Source: Mobiluncus sp034180645
Lineage (GTDB): Bacteria > Actinomycetota > Actinomycetes > Actinomycetales > Actinomycetaceae
NCBI RefSeq assembly: GCF_034180645.1
Contig: NZ_JAXFNY010000011.1
Location: 77,232-141,231 of the forward strand
Direction: 5' to 3'
DNA: 64,000 nucleotides
Part shown: piece after piece, positions 45,994-54,443 of the stretch
How the letters are laid out: each line of letters starts with the position of its first letter
How positions within the stretch are numbered: position 1 is the stretch's first letter
Notes under the pieces: generated by a model
What the model saw: the letters and a program-made list of their open reading frames with translations, nothing else
What the model was told of the DNA's origin: nothing
Database searches by the model: none
Made by a program: the position numbers and the translations under genes

Positions 45994-46842
45994 CTACGGC
46001 TGAGGCCCTCTGGCAATAGCTTCCCCAACGGCGGTGTCCAACGATTCCCCCTCCAAGTCTGGCAGGTTTTGTTGCCGAGCCGTAGACTGCGCGGTGAGGT
46101 AAAGGAAGTATTCAACATTGCCGCTGGGACCGGCCAGGCCGGCGGGAGCCACGTTCAGCACCGCCAGTCCGGCCTCGTGAGCTTGGCGCGCAACGTTCTT
46201 AACGGTCTGTCCGCGATCGTCTGGATTCCTGACCACACCCCCGCGTCCCAAGTTGTCACGGCCGATTTCAAACTGGGGTTTCACCATCAGCAGGTACTGC
46301 GCTTGCGGGTTGGCGGCACGTTGCAGCGCCGGCAGAACCAAACCGAGTGAGATAAAGGATAAATCTCCCACGACCAGGTCTGCGGGCGGGTCGATGAGGG
46401 CGGAATCCAGCGTGCGCACGTTGGTTCGTTCGAGATTCACGACCCTGCTGTCGCTGCGCAAGTTCCACGCCAGTTGGCCGTACCCCACATCGACCGCAAA
46501 CACTTTGGCGGCACCGCGGCGCAGTAAGACGTCCGTAAATCCTCCCGTGGAGGCACCCGCGTCGAGACACACCGCACCTTCTATCACCGGGGTTGATGGG
46601 CCATAAAGTTCCAGATAGTCCAGCGCCCCCAACAATTTGTGAGCACCCCGAGACGCGTAGTGAACCGTTTCAGGGTCACGCAGCACGATAGCCGAACTCA
46701 ACTCCACCTGTCGGGCGGGTTTCAGGGCCTCCTGACCGTCCACCAGTACCTGACCGGCGGTAATCATCTGTGCCGCTTGGGTACGGCTGGGCGCCAGGTG
46801 GCGACGCACCAGTTCCGTGTCCAACCTCGCGCGTTTAACCAT
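45994..46842 (-). CDS. tlyA: TlyA-family rRNA 2'-O-methyltransferase / S4-domain protein
   Basis: This 282-residue protein has an N-terminal S4 RNA-binding domain (ARLDTELVRRHLAPSRTQAAQMI, then GQVLVDG). A FtsJ-like methyltransferase follows, with SAM site CLDAGASTGGFTDVLLRRGA and LVVGDLSFISL. In Mycobacterium TlyA methylates 16S and 23S rRNA and confers capreomycin sensitivity. ATG 46842 matches the homologue's start. The frame extends to 46863. It overlaps the small gene upstream by 8 nt. Confidence 0.94.
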   Translation of the reverse strand: MVKRARLDTELVRRHLAPSRTQAAQMITAGQVLVDGQEALKPARQVELSSAIVLRDPETVHYASRGAHKLLGALDYLELYGPSTPVIEGAVCLDAGASTGGFTDVLLRRGAAKVFAVDVGYGQLAWNLRSDSRVVNLERTNVRTLDSALIDPPADLVVGDLSFISLGLVLPALQRAANPQAQYLLMVKPQFEIGRDNLGRGGVVRNPDDRGQTVKNVARQAHEAGLAVLNVAPAGLAGPSGNVEYFLYLTAQSTARQQNLPDLEGESLDTAVGEAIARGPQP

Positions 46843-47020
46843 GATTTGCTGACTGCGCCTCATCCCCGTTTAAGACGGTCTGCAGGTCGGCGGCTACCTT
46901 CTGCAGCAGTTCCAACTGTGATTCCAAGGGCGCCTCATGGGCGGCTTCTATTTCTTCCCGGTAATCATGCAGGTCTTGGGCGTTCAACGTGGCAGGAGTG
47001 GGAACCTGATTATTCATCAT
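46835..47020 (-). CDS. Small conserved protein between the HAD fusion and tlyA
   Basis: This protein of about 61 residues is acidic and mostly helical (DLHDYREEIEAAHEAPLESQL, then LLQKVAADLQTVL). A gene of similar size and place, Rv1693, lies between the HAD gene and tlyA in Mycobacterium. AGAGGACG lies about 6 nt before ATG 47020. ATG 47017 is equally possible. It overlaps both neighbours, so translation is coupled. The function is unknown. Confidence 0.7.
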   Translation of the reverse strand: MMNNQVPTPATLNAQDLHDYREEIEAAHEAPLESQLELLQKVAADLQTVLNGDEAQSANHG

Positions 47021-49502
47021 CTGCCGTCCTCTGTTCCACTGCCGGTTCGGAATCGTCACGGCGTGAATCCACTTCGTCGAGGTCTAGGTCGTCCCCCTCG
47101 CCATAGTCGCGTTCGACTTCACGAACCACGCTAAACTCGGGGCAATCCACCCGATTACCTTGCTCCCTGGCATACCAGACGGCTGCCAGAATAGCGCGAA
47201 ACTCCCCTAGGGATACGACCGTGCCGTCCTCGCTCAACACCCCCAGGCCGCGGACTTCAATATCGTGGCCGTTCACGCGAGCCCGCGTGTTTTCGGTGTA
47301 CCACCAGCCGCGATTGCGCAGTTCCGGGCGTTCAATCGGCACTGTCAGGTCGGTCAAATCCAACCCCACAAAAGTGGGCCTTTGGGCTGGCGGAGCCATC
47401 ACTAGGTCGCGAGGCTGCGTGAGTCCGGTCAATACCACGCAAGACGCCACTTGGGCGTTGTTTGCCCCGACGATATCGGTAGCCAGCTGATCACCGATGG
47501 CCAGCGCGTGTCGCTTCAAAATCCGGTGTTTGCGTTCCGCCGCTTTCACCCGGTCGAATTCTTTTTCTTTCGCCAGGTCCGCTTCGCTGAGAACTACGGG
47601 TTCGCTATCCGGATCCGCTTTCGCTTCACGAGCCTGCCTGGCTTGCTCTCGCGCAGCAGCAGCGGCTTCTTCGTTGGCTTTAACTTCCGCGGCGATTTCC
47701 TCATTGTTCATCAGGTAGTCCTGACAGCGGTTAATCGCTAAATCGTAGATGGAGGTTTCCGGTTTACCGCACACTATCGGTTCGCTCTTGGTGGCCCGAC
47801 GCACCGCTTCCACCAGGGAACCGTTGCCGATACCGCGGCCTTTTTCGGTCGGCAGGGCATAATCCATGTTCGTGGCCACCCACTTGGCGCCATTCGCGAT
47901 GGCGTAGCAGGCTTCGGACAGCTCAGCCCAGCCCACCTCAAAACCGAGCCCTTGCAAGACCCCGGCAGGCTCCTGATCCGCCGTGGACACGACTTCAAAG
48001 CCCGCCGCCTGTACAGCTTGCGGCACGCCCTCGCCGCCCACGCACAGCACTTTCGCGCCCGGTTCCAGCAGTTCGCTGAGCTTCGCAGCCCCATCTTGAG
48101 CCGAGGTCACAATGTCATCAGGACTGGCTTCTACCCCGGCAGCAGCCAATTTCGCCACCACGTCCTGCGGCACGCGCGCTGCATTATTGGTCAGGAACAC
48201 GAACTTTCCGCCCAATTCGCGCCCTGCAGAAATACTTTGCCCCACCCCGTCTACCGGCTGAGACCCGTTCCAGGTCACCCCATCTAAATCGGTAAGCAGC
48301 AGCGGGTACAGCTGAGCCAGCGGCACGTTCGCCCCCTGCAGGGTAGTTGGGTTAGCCCGCTGTTCGGCTTCTTCAGCTTCTTGAATATCCAGGATTTCGA
48401 CATCCTCCGGCTCCCGCGGAATGAGTGCCTGCGCGGCATCAGCTTCCTCATCCCGGCCCAGTTCACGCAGCCTGTCAGCCTTCACACTGAGCAGTCGCCC
48501 ATATTCGAACCTCTCGGACTCGGGATCCACCTGGGCCAAGGCCGCTTCAATAACAGCCAGTCCGGTCTCATATTCACCCAAATCTGCCCGTGCGGAGGAC
48601 TCCACCAGAGCGAGTTCAAAATGTTCCGTTCGGTCCAGGTCCCCTGGCTTGACAGCTTTAATGATTTCCAACGCTTTTTCGGGACGTCCCAGACCGCGTT
48701 CCGAATCCGCTTCCACCGATTTCAACACTTCGACACCGCTCATCCGCCGGGCAGTTTTCACTTCGCGCAGCGCTTCGCTGTACTTGCCACAGGCATAGGC
48801 GGTCAAAGCAACTGCTTCGCGAACCACGTCGATACGCCAAGCCATTTTCAGGGCCGCCCGAGCATATTCATAAGCGAGTTCGGGCTGCGTGTCGAAAAGT
48901 TCCGCGGACATGACCAAGTGCCGAGCCACGTTTTCCGCGGTTTCTTTCGGCAGCGGACTGAGCCGGGACCAAGCCTCTTTATCCAACATATCCCAAGTAA
49001 TCGAGGCCGGGATTTCCAGGTATCGAGAGCGTCCCGTAGTGCCGTGACCGCGTTTATCCGATCCGGTATGACTGCGGTTGTACCCCCGATCATCGTAGCG
49101 GGATCGTTGTGAGCCAGAGGAACGGAAGCCCGAACGTCCCGAGTCGCGTCGTTCCCCTCCTCGTTCAAAGTTACGTTTGCCGCCGCGATCATCACGCCGC
49201 CTGTCATCGCGACCGGCGCGTCCCCCCCGGTCCTCGCGGTCATTATCGCGACGAGGGCGCCCCGAGTAGCCACCGCGTTTTCCGCCGCGATCATCACGGC
49301 CGTACTTGCCGCCTGACTTGTATCCACCCTTACGGTCGCCTTTGAAACCCCCGCGGCCTTTGCGTTCGTTATCTCGTCTATCGCCGCGCGACTCGCGGCC
49401 TGCCTCTTCGTTCTCGCGAGACTCGCCTTTGCGCTCGCGCCAATTTTCGTTCGGTTCCTCTGCCAAGTTTTCCCAAGGGCGAGGATTGTCTGAAGCTGTC
49501 AC
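47010..49502 (-). CDS. Fusion of an RGG/TPR-like protein with a HAD-family phosphatase
   Basis: This 830-residue protein joins what are two neighbouring genes (Rv1691 and Rv1692 type) in Mycobacterium. Residues 20-160 are Arg/Gly/Asp-rich and disordered, like RNA-binding RGG tracts. Residues 161-365 are TPR-like helices. Residues 398-700 form a HAD phosphatase of the NagD/glycerol-3-phosphate-phosphatase type with Asp405 and Asp407 (TDLDGVTWNG), Thr438 (LTNN), Lys580 (CGKPETS) and Asp671 (IGDQLATD). A charged helix of about 65 residues (597-662) is inserted between the last two motifs. The C-terminal 130 residues are an acidic extension. It starts the twelve-gene operon. Confidence 0.88.
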   Translation of the reverse strand: MTASDNPRPWENLAEEPNENWRERKGESRENEEAGRESRGDRRDNERKGRGGFKGDRKGGYKSGGKYGRDDRGGKRGGYSGRPRRDNDREDRGGRAGRDDRRRDDRGGKRNFERGGERRDSGRSGFRSSGSQRSRYDDRGYNRSHTGSDKRGHGTTGRSRYLEIPASITWDMLDKEAWSRLSPLPKETAENVARHLVMSAELFDTQPELAYEYARAALKMAWRIDVVREAVALTAYACGKYSEALREVKTARRMSGVEVLKSVEADSERGLGRPEKALEIIKAVKPGDLDRTEHFELALVESSARADLGEYETGLAVIEAALAQVDPESERFEYGRLLSVKADRLRELGRDEEADAAQALIPREPEDVEILDIQEAEEAEQRANPTTLQGANVPLAQLYPLLLTDLDGVTWNGSQPVDGVGQSISAGRELGGKFVFLTNNAARVPQDVVAKLAAAGVEASPDDIVTSAQDGAAKLSELLEPGAKVLCVGGEGVPQAVQAAGFEVVSTADQEPAGVLQGLGFEVGWAELSEACYAIANGAKWVATNMDYALPTEKGRGIGNGSLVEAVRRATKSEPIVCGKPETSIYDLAINRCQDYLMNNEEIAAEVKANEEAAAAAREQARQAREAKADPDSEPVVLSEADLAKEKEFDRVKAAERKHRILKRHALAIGDQLATDIVGANNAQVASCVVLTGLTQPRDLVMAPPAQRPTFVGLDLTDLTVPIERPELRNRGWWYTENTRARVNGHDIEVRGLGVLSEDGTVVSLGEFRAILAAVWYAREQGNRVDCPEFSVVREVERDYGEGDDLDLDEVDSRRDDSEPAVEQRTADDE

Positions 49503-49645
49503 TTTCTATTCCTTTACAATCGATCCACTATTCTGTTTTCACCATTAAGTCTACACGTACCCAGGGTAGTTAAAATCCTCAGCCTGTTCGGCAGCGGGCA
49601 AGCCTCAGTGTCGTTTTCAAACTGTTTCCCCTTAGGATGGGGAGC

Positions 49646-50230
49646 ATGGAAATCACAGTGGCGGCGGATGGTTCTGCCTTGGGCAACCCCGGACCAGCCG
49701 GATGGGCATGGTACGTTGACGAAAATTGTTGGGCGGCAGGCGGCTGGGCCAAGTCCACTAACAACCGCGGCGAACTGATGGCAGTGGTGGATTTTTTGGA
49801 GCAAACCTCTGGCATTCCCAATCTGACCATTCATTTCCTATGTGATTCTCAATACGTCATCAACTCGGTAACCAAGTGGATGCCGGGATGGAAACGCCGG
49901 GGCTGGCGCAAGGCTGACGGCAAAGCGGTGTTGCACGATGACCTGATGAAACGTTTAGATCAGGGTCTGGCAGGGCGAACAGTAGACTTCCGCTGGGTGA
50001 AAGGCCACGCCGGACACCCCCTGAACGAGAAAGTCGACCAACTGGCTCGTGGAGCCGCCACCGCCTATCAGCAGGGACTTTCCCCCCACACCGGTCCGGG
50101 TTTAAGCCCCGAGCTGCGCAACTTATCCACCCGCCCCCAGCCTGCGGTGAACACGGCTCCTCCCAGCCCCGCTGCACCCGCTACACCGCTAGATACTCGG
50201 GACACGGGTATCCAAGGAACCTTGTTCTAA
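49646..50230 (+). CDS. rnhA: Ribonuclease HI
   Basis: This 194-residue enzyme cleaves RNA in RNA-DNA hybrids. The four acidic positions are present: Asp in VAADGSALGNPGPAG, Glu in NNRGELMAV, Asp in FLCDSQYVINSV and Asp in NEKVDQLARG. The VKGHAGHPLNE loop supplies the His. I chose ATG 49646, preceded by GGATGGGGAG, over ATG 49637. The C-terminal 50 residues are a Pro/Ala/Thr-rich tail absent from minimal RNase HI. Confidence 0.94.
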   Translation: MEITVAADGSALGNPGPAGWAWYVDENCWAAGGWAKSTNNRGELMAVVDFLEQTSGIPNLTIHFLCDSQYVINSVTKWMPGWKRRGWRKADGKAVLHDDLMKRLDQGLAGRTVDFRWVKGHAGHPLNEKVDQLARGAATAYQQGLSPHTGPGLSPELRNLSTRPQPAVNTAPPSPAAPATPLDTRDTGIQGTLF

Positions 50231-50290
50231 CCGTCCCTCAACAAACTGCCCCCTCGCGAGAAATTGTGCTCACCGCGATAGATTGGTTAT

Positions 50291-51001
50291 ATGCAGAAAC
50301 TACCCCAAGACACCGATGCCCTGCTGGATGCCGTATTGGCCCTACCGGAACGGCATATTGAGTGGACGATTGCTCGGCTGCTGGATAAACACCCGGGCAT
50401 TTCCACGCCCGCGCTGATGAACCTGGTGACACGGCGTTACGTGCGGGTATCCCAAACCGCTTCCGCAGGCGTGGGAGCGGGAGCCGCGGTTCCCGGCTCC
50501 GGGCTGGCTATTGGGGCCGCTTTAACCGGGGTGGAGCTGAGCGTATTTGCCGCCAACACGGCGCTTTACGTGTTGACGATGGCGCGGCTTTCGGGCATTC
50601 CCACCCAAAACTTGGAAGCCCGCAAGACTTTGGTTCTCTCGGCTATACTTGGGGATGAGGCCAGCAAGTTGGTCTATGACCAGGCCGGATTCGGTATTTG
50701 GAACTGGGCGCGTGCGCAAGTTGGCGATAACGCGTCCGCGACCCTGAGCTCGGTCAATAAGGCCTTAGCGCAGTTTGCCGGGAAAAAGATTTCTAAAAAA
50801 CTTTCGGGACACGTTGTAGGGCGTTTTATCCCCCTGGGTATCGGCGGTGCTATCGGATTTTTCTCGGGGCGCAAACTCGCCTTGGACACAGTCAAGGGCG
50901 TCAATGCCCAGATTGCCCTGCTGACAGGCCCGCAATCGGCGCCCGATTGGAGGCCTCCACTTTCAGCGCATGCCCCGGACTGGGACACCATCGAAAACTA
51001 G
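50291..51001 (+). CDS. Hypothetical protein with glycine-rich hydrophobic segments
   Basis: This 236-residue protein is not recognised. The first 40 residues are a helical, soluble region. Then come a Gly/Ala-rich hydrophobic stretch (SAGVGAGAAVPGSGLAIGAAL) with a following helix, and a second glycine-rich hydrophobic segment near residue 175. The pattern suggests a membrane-associated protein. No clear ribosome-binding site precedes the ATG. The stop overlaps the convergent esterase gene end by 4 nt. Confidence 0.75.
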   Translation: MQKLPQDTDALLDAVLALPERHIEWTIARLLDKHPGISTPALMNLVTRRYVRVSQTASAGVGAGAAVPGSGLAIGAALTGVELSVFAANTALYVLTMARLSGIPTQNLEARKTLVLSAILGDEASKLVYDQAGFGIWNWARAQVGDNASATLSSVNKALAQFAGKKISKKLSGHVVGRFIPLGIGGAIGFFSGRKLALDTVKGVNAQIALLTGPQSAPDWRPPLSAHAPDWDTIEN

Positions 51002-51963
51002 TGAAACTGCTCCAGCCAGGCGTGTTGCTTTAACAGGTGGTGCAGGTTGGGGTCGTCGTGTTCATTAAAGGGATACACTTCCATGCTTTTATCCCCGCTC
51101 CACTCGTTGAAAATTGAGTAGGTGCAGGCGGGTGGCACGTACTCATCGCTAAGTGACACTGAGAAATAGGCCGGGCGCGTAGCATGGCGCGCAAAATTAA
51201 CGGCATCAAAATACGACAGGGTGGTTTCGACCTGGTCGTATCGGTCCGGGTAGACTCGCAGATAACGCTGCACCTCCCGGTATGGCATATGGTCATTGTG
51301 ACCAACCCCATACATCACGTTGCCCAGAGCCAAATCCGACAGTACCGCCCTCACACCCTCGTGCCGCGCTCCGACACAGGCCGCCAAGGTTCCGCCTTGG
51401 GACGCTCCAGCCACAAAAACTCGCCGCGGGTCGATGAAGTTTAGCGTCAAGGCAGCGTCAATGGCTCGGTAAGCGTCAGTGATGAGACGGCGAAAGTAAT
51501 AGGTTTCGCGATTTTCGACGCCCAGGGTAAAGAATCCGAAGGCGTGTGGAGGAGCGGGGTGCGGGTCTGGGGTGGCTCCCCCGGTGCCGCAGTCTCCTCC
51601 TTGACCGCGGCTATCCATAATCAGATGCACGTAACCGGCAGAAGGCCAAAACATGCGTTCTCCGGGGACCCCGCGTCCCACCCCGTAGCCGAGGTATTCC
51701 ACGATGAGGGGTTGGTTCTCGCGTTTCGTAAATCCAGGTGCCCCCGCCAGCCAGCCTTTGATGCTTTCACCGGCAAATCCAGGAAAGGTCACATCGTAGA
51801 ATTCGAGGGTTTCTATCGGGCTATCGACCCGCTGCATTTGAGCCAGTGCTGGAATCTGGCGCGATTCCTGTAGCGTGTCACTCCAGAAACTCACGAAATC
51901 TGCAGGCATCTGAACCTGCGGCCTAAACGTCTCGAGTGCGTTTTTCTCCATGTCGGTTAGCAT
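50998..51963 (-). CDS. Acetyl-xylan esterase / cephalosporin-C deacetylase family hydrolase
   Basis: This 321-residue alpha/beta hydrolase would remove acetyl groups from carbohydrates or similar esters. The nucleophile is in GASQGGTLAACVG, the acid in SLSDEYVPPACTY and the His in FNEHDDPNLHH. DSRGQGGDCGTGG and a YHLIMD-like strand are typical of the AXE1 family. I chose ATG 51963, preceded by GGGGAGG. The frame opens at 52059. There is no signal peptide, so it acts in the cytoplasm. Confidence 0.88.
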   Translation of the reverse strand: MLTDMEKNALETFRPQVQMPADFVSFWSDTLQESRQIPALAQMQRVDSPIETLEFYDVTFPGFAGESIKGWLAGAPGFTKRENQPLIVEYLGYGVGRGVPGERMFWPSAGYVHLIMDSRGQGGDCGTGGATPDPHPAPPHAFGFFTLGVENRETYYFRRLITDAYRAIDAALTLNFIDPRRVFVAGASQGGTLAACVGARHEGVRAVLSDLALGNVMYGVGHNDHMPYREVQRYLRVYPDRYDQVETTLSYFDAVNFARHATRPAYFSVSLSDEYVPPACTYSIFNEWSGDKSMEVYPFNEHDDPNLHHLLKQHAWLEQFH

Positions 51964-52182
51964 CGTCCTCCCCATGCTCGCCAAAATACGGCTGACCAAA
52001 ACCATTATGCCCCCGGCTTGATTCTCGAGGAACATCCCGGACATCGCGGCGCAAAACATGTTGAAACTTCCCGTTTTAAGGCGTTTCCGGGGGCGTAGTT
52101 GCCCGCGATTGTCTCCGGTGACCGGTCAGCTGCTTTCAGACCTAGCCGCTCCCGCCATGATGAATCCTGGCTGTAAAAATGA

Positions 52183-52213
52183 TTCGCGGGGAAGCTCCTC
52201 GCTTCCCCGCGAA
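52183..52213 (-). terminator. Terminator of the arc operon
   Basis: A 13-bp perfect stem, ttcgcggggaagc/gcttccccgcgaa, with a 5-nt loop is followed on the minus strand by an ATTTTT run. It lies 75 nt beyond the arcC stop. The rest of 52060-52287 shows no gene. Confidence 0.85.
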
Positions 52214-52287
52214 CACATCATCTACAGAATGCCGGAATACGTTAATTGAACGTAGTCCCGGAAGGCAATAGAGCTACCGCTCTACAT

Positions 52288-53247
52288 TTACAATTTCTTG
52301 TAGCTGTGTTGGCTGATGTCATCGGGACCACCATAGTTCCCACCTGGGGTAATGATGGTGCCGGATTCGCCCGCGATAATCTTTTGAGCATCGCTGAGCT
52401 GCCCAATCGCGGCGACATCGCCGGTCAGCTCCACGAAACTGCAGGCTGCCTCCACCTTCGGCCCCATAGAGCCAGCGGGGAAACCGCCCGCGCGCATCGC
52501 AGCGGGACTAGCGCGATGAATTTCCTTCTGCTCAGGAGTACCAAACTTCTCCATCACAGCGGGCACATCGGTCAGAATCATCAAGAAATCTGCTTCCAGA
52601 TGTTCTGCCAGGGTCGCGGCGGTCAAATCCTTATCAATCACAGCCTCGACACCCTGCAGTTTGCCCTTCTCGTTGCGAATGACAGGGATACCGCCACCGC
52701 CCGCGCAAACCACGACAGCACCAACATCGAGCATCCGGCGAATCAAACGAGTCTCCACCACACGCTGCGGCCGCGGAGACCCGACAACCCGACGGAAATA
52801 CTCCCCGTCAGCCTTCATCACCCAGCCACGAGACTTAGCCAACTCGTCAGCTTCTTCCTTGTTATAAACCTGACCCACAAACTTGGTCGGATTATCAAAC
52901 GCAGGATCTCCAGCCAAAACCAGAGTCTGGTTCACAAAAGAAGCCACCTGACGTCCCGGGAGGTTATTCTGCAAGGACTGCAACAGCCAGTAGCCAATCA
53001 TGCCCTGGGTCTGTGCACCCAAGGTATCGAAAGCGTAAGGCTGAGTCAGATTCTTGTCATTAGCCGACTGCAACGCCAACACCCCAACCTGCGGACCATT
53101 ACCGTGGGTAATAACCACTTCATGTTCCTCGGCCAAGGGAGCAAGCTGCTGCACCGCCAACTCAACGTTAGCAATCTGCGTGGCGGAATCCGGTTTCTCT
53201 CCGCGCCGCAGCAGGGCGTTACCGCCCAAAGCAATAACAATACGCAT
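52288..53247 (-). CDS. arcC: Carbamate kinase
   Basis: This 319-residue enzyme makes ATP from carbamoyl phosphate and ADP, the energy-yielding last step of the arginine deiminase pathway. The N-terminal MRIVIALGGNALLRRG, THGNGPQVG, CAGGGGIPV, DKDLTAATLAEHLEAD and GSMGPKVEAA motifs are all present. ATG 53247 with AGGAGAAAAG upstream is the start. The frame extends into arcB to 53331. Only 2 nt separate it from the arcB stop. Confidence 0.96.
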   Translation of the reverse strand: MRIVIALGGNALLRRGEKPDSATQIANVELAVQQLAPLAEEHEVVITHGNGPQVGVLALQSANDKNLTQPYAFDTLGAQTQGMIGYWLLQSLQNNLPGRQVASFVNQTLVLAGDPAFDNPTKFVGQVYNKEEADELAKSRGWVMKADGEYFRRVVGSPRPQRVVETRLIRRMLDVGAVVVCAGGGGIPVIRNEKGKLQGVEAVIDKDLTAATLAEHLEADFLMILTDVPAVMEKFGTPEQKEIHRASPAAMRAGGFPAGSMGPKVEAACSFVELTGDVAAIGQLSDAQKIIAGESGTIITPGGNYGGPDDISQHSYKKL

Positions 53248-53249
53248 AT

Positions 53250-54251
53250 TTACTTTTCTCCTAGCGTCGCCACCATAACGGCCTTGATCGTGTGCATCCG
53301 GTTTTCGGCTTGGTCGAACACTGCGGAGCACTCGCCATTAAAGACATCGCTGGTCACTTCCAAACCATCCAGGCCGTACTTTTGGTAGATATCCTCACCA
53401 ATAGTGGTGTGACGGTCATGGAAAGACGGCAAGCAGTGCAGGAACTTGGTATTGGGATTGCCAGTCTTGGCCATCAAATCAGCATTCACCTGGTAAGGCT
53501 TCAGCAACTTAATGCGTTCATCCCAAACGTCCGCAGGCTCGCCCATGGAAACCCAAATATCCGTGTACACAAAGTCCACGCCCTTCACGCCCTCATCGAC
53601 ACTCTCGGTGTGGGTAATCTTGGCACCGGTTGCCTTAGCGATTTCCTCAGCCTTAGCAATAATCTCCGGGGTATTCCACAACTCCTTCGGCGCCACAATC
53701 CGCACGTCCATCCCCAGCATCGCGCCAGAAATCAACAGGGAGTTAGCCATATTGAAACGGGAATCGCCAACATAAGCAAAAGAAATCTCATTGTACGGCT
53801 TACCACTCTGCTCGTGCATGGTCAGCATGTCACACAACATCTGGGTGGGATGCCACTCATCGGTCAAGCCGTTCCACACCGGCACGCCCGACATCTCGGC
53901 CAAGATATCCACCTTGTGCTGGGAGTCGCCGCGGTATTCAATACCGTCATAGAAACGACCCAACACCTGAGCGGTGTCCTCAATAGATTCCTTGTGACCC
54001 ATCTGAGAGCCTGACGGATCCAGATAAGTTACGTGAGCGCCCTGATCATAGGCGGCAACCTCAAAAGAGCAGCGGGTACGGGTCGAGGTCTTTTCGAAGA
54101 TCAGAGCAATGTTCTTGTTCTTCAGGTACTGAACTTCGCGACCTTCTTTCTTCGCGGCTTTCAGTTCAGCAGCCAACTCGAGCAACTCCAACCATTCAGC
54201 AGGAGTGAAATCGAGTTCTTTCAAAAAGTGACGACCGTGAAAATCAGTCAT
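53250..54251 (-). CDS. arcB: Ornithine carbamoyltransferase (catabolic)
   Basis: This 333-residue enzyme splits citrulline with phosphate to ornithine and carbamoyl phosphate. The carbamoyl-phosphate loop STRTRC, the HCLPSFHD motif and FNGECSAVFDQAENRMHTIKA are intact. The position between arcA and arcC supports the catabolic role. ATG 54251 is preceded by GAAAGG. A terminator separates it from arcA, so it may also have its own promoter in 54252-54360. Confidence 0.96.
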   Translation of the reverse strand: MTDFHGRHFLKELDFTPAEWLELLELAAELKAAKKEGREVQYLKNKNIALIFEKTSTRTRCSFEVAAYDQGAHVTYLDPSGSQMGHKESIEDTAQVLGRFYDGIEYRGDSQHKVDILAEMSGVPVWNGLTDEWHPTQMLCDMLTMHEQSGKPYNEISFAYVGDSRFNMANSLLISGAMLGMDVRIVAPKELWNTPEIIAKAEEIAKATGAKITHTESVDEGVKGVDFVYTDIWVSMGEPADVWDERIKLLKPYQVNADLMAKTGNPNTKFLHCLPSFHDRHTTIGEDIYQKYGLDGLEVTSDVFNGECSAVFDQAENRMHTIKAVMVATLGEK

Positions 54252-54360
54252 GGGTTTTCCTTTCAAATTGGTGTTTTCTTGATGATTGGTAATGTGCGGA
54301 GAACATCTCTCCGAATTTCTGGCCGGTGTCGCACCGAAAAAGGTTACGGCTGCCGGCCAG

Positions 54361-54410
54361 AAAAAACATACCCCCGTGGGCTGCCTCGTTGATAACCTCC
54401 GAGGCAGCCC
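54361..54410 (-). terminator. Terminator between arcA and arcB
   Basis: An 11-bp stem, gggctgcctcg/cgaggcagccc, is followed on the minus strand by a TTTTTT run at 54361-54366. It would end or reduce transcription after arcA, giving more deiminase than the later enzymes. Confidence 0.85.
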
Positions 54411-54443
54411 GGAGGGGAAACTTAAAACCGCTTACGAGTGGCT

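Noticed and set aside
52246..53388. Plus-strand open frame of 380 codons
   Set aside because: It is antisense to arcC and the end of arcB, which are certain genes.
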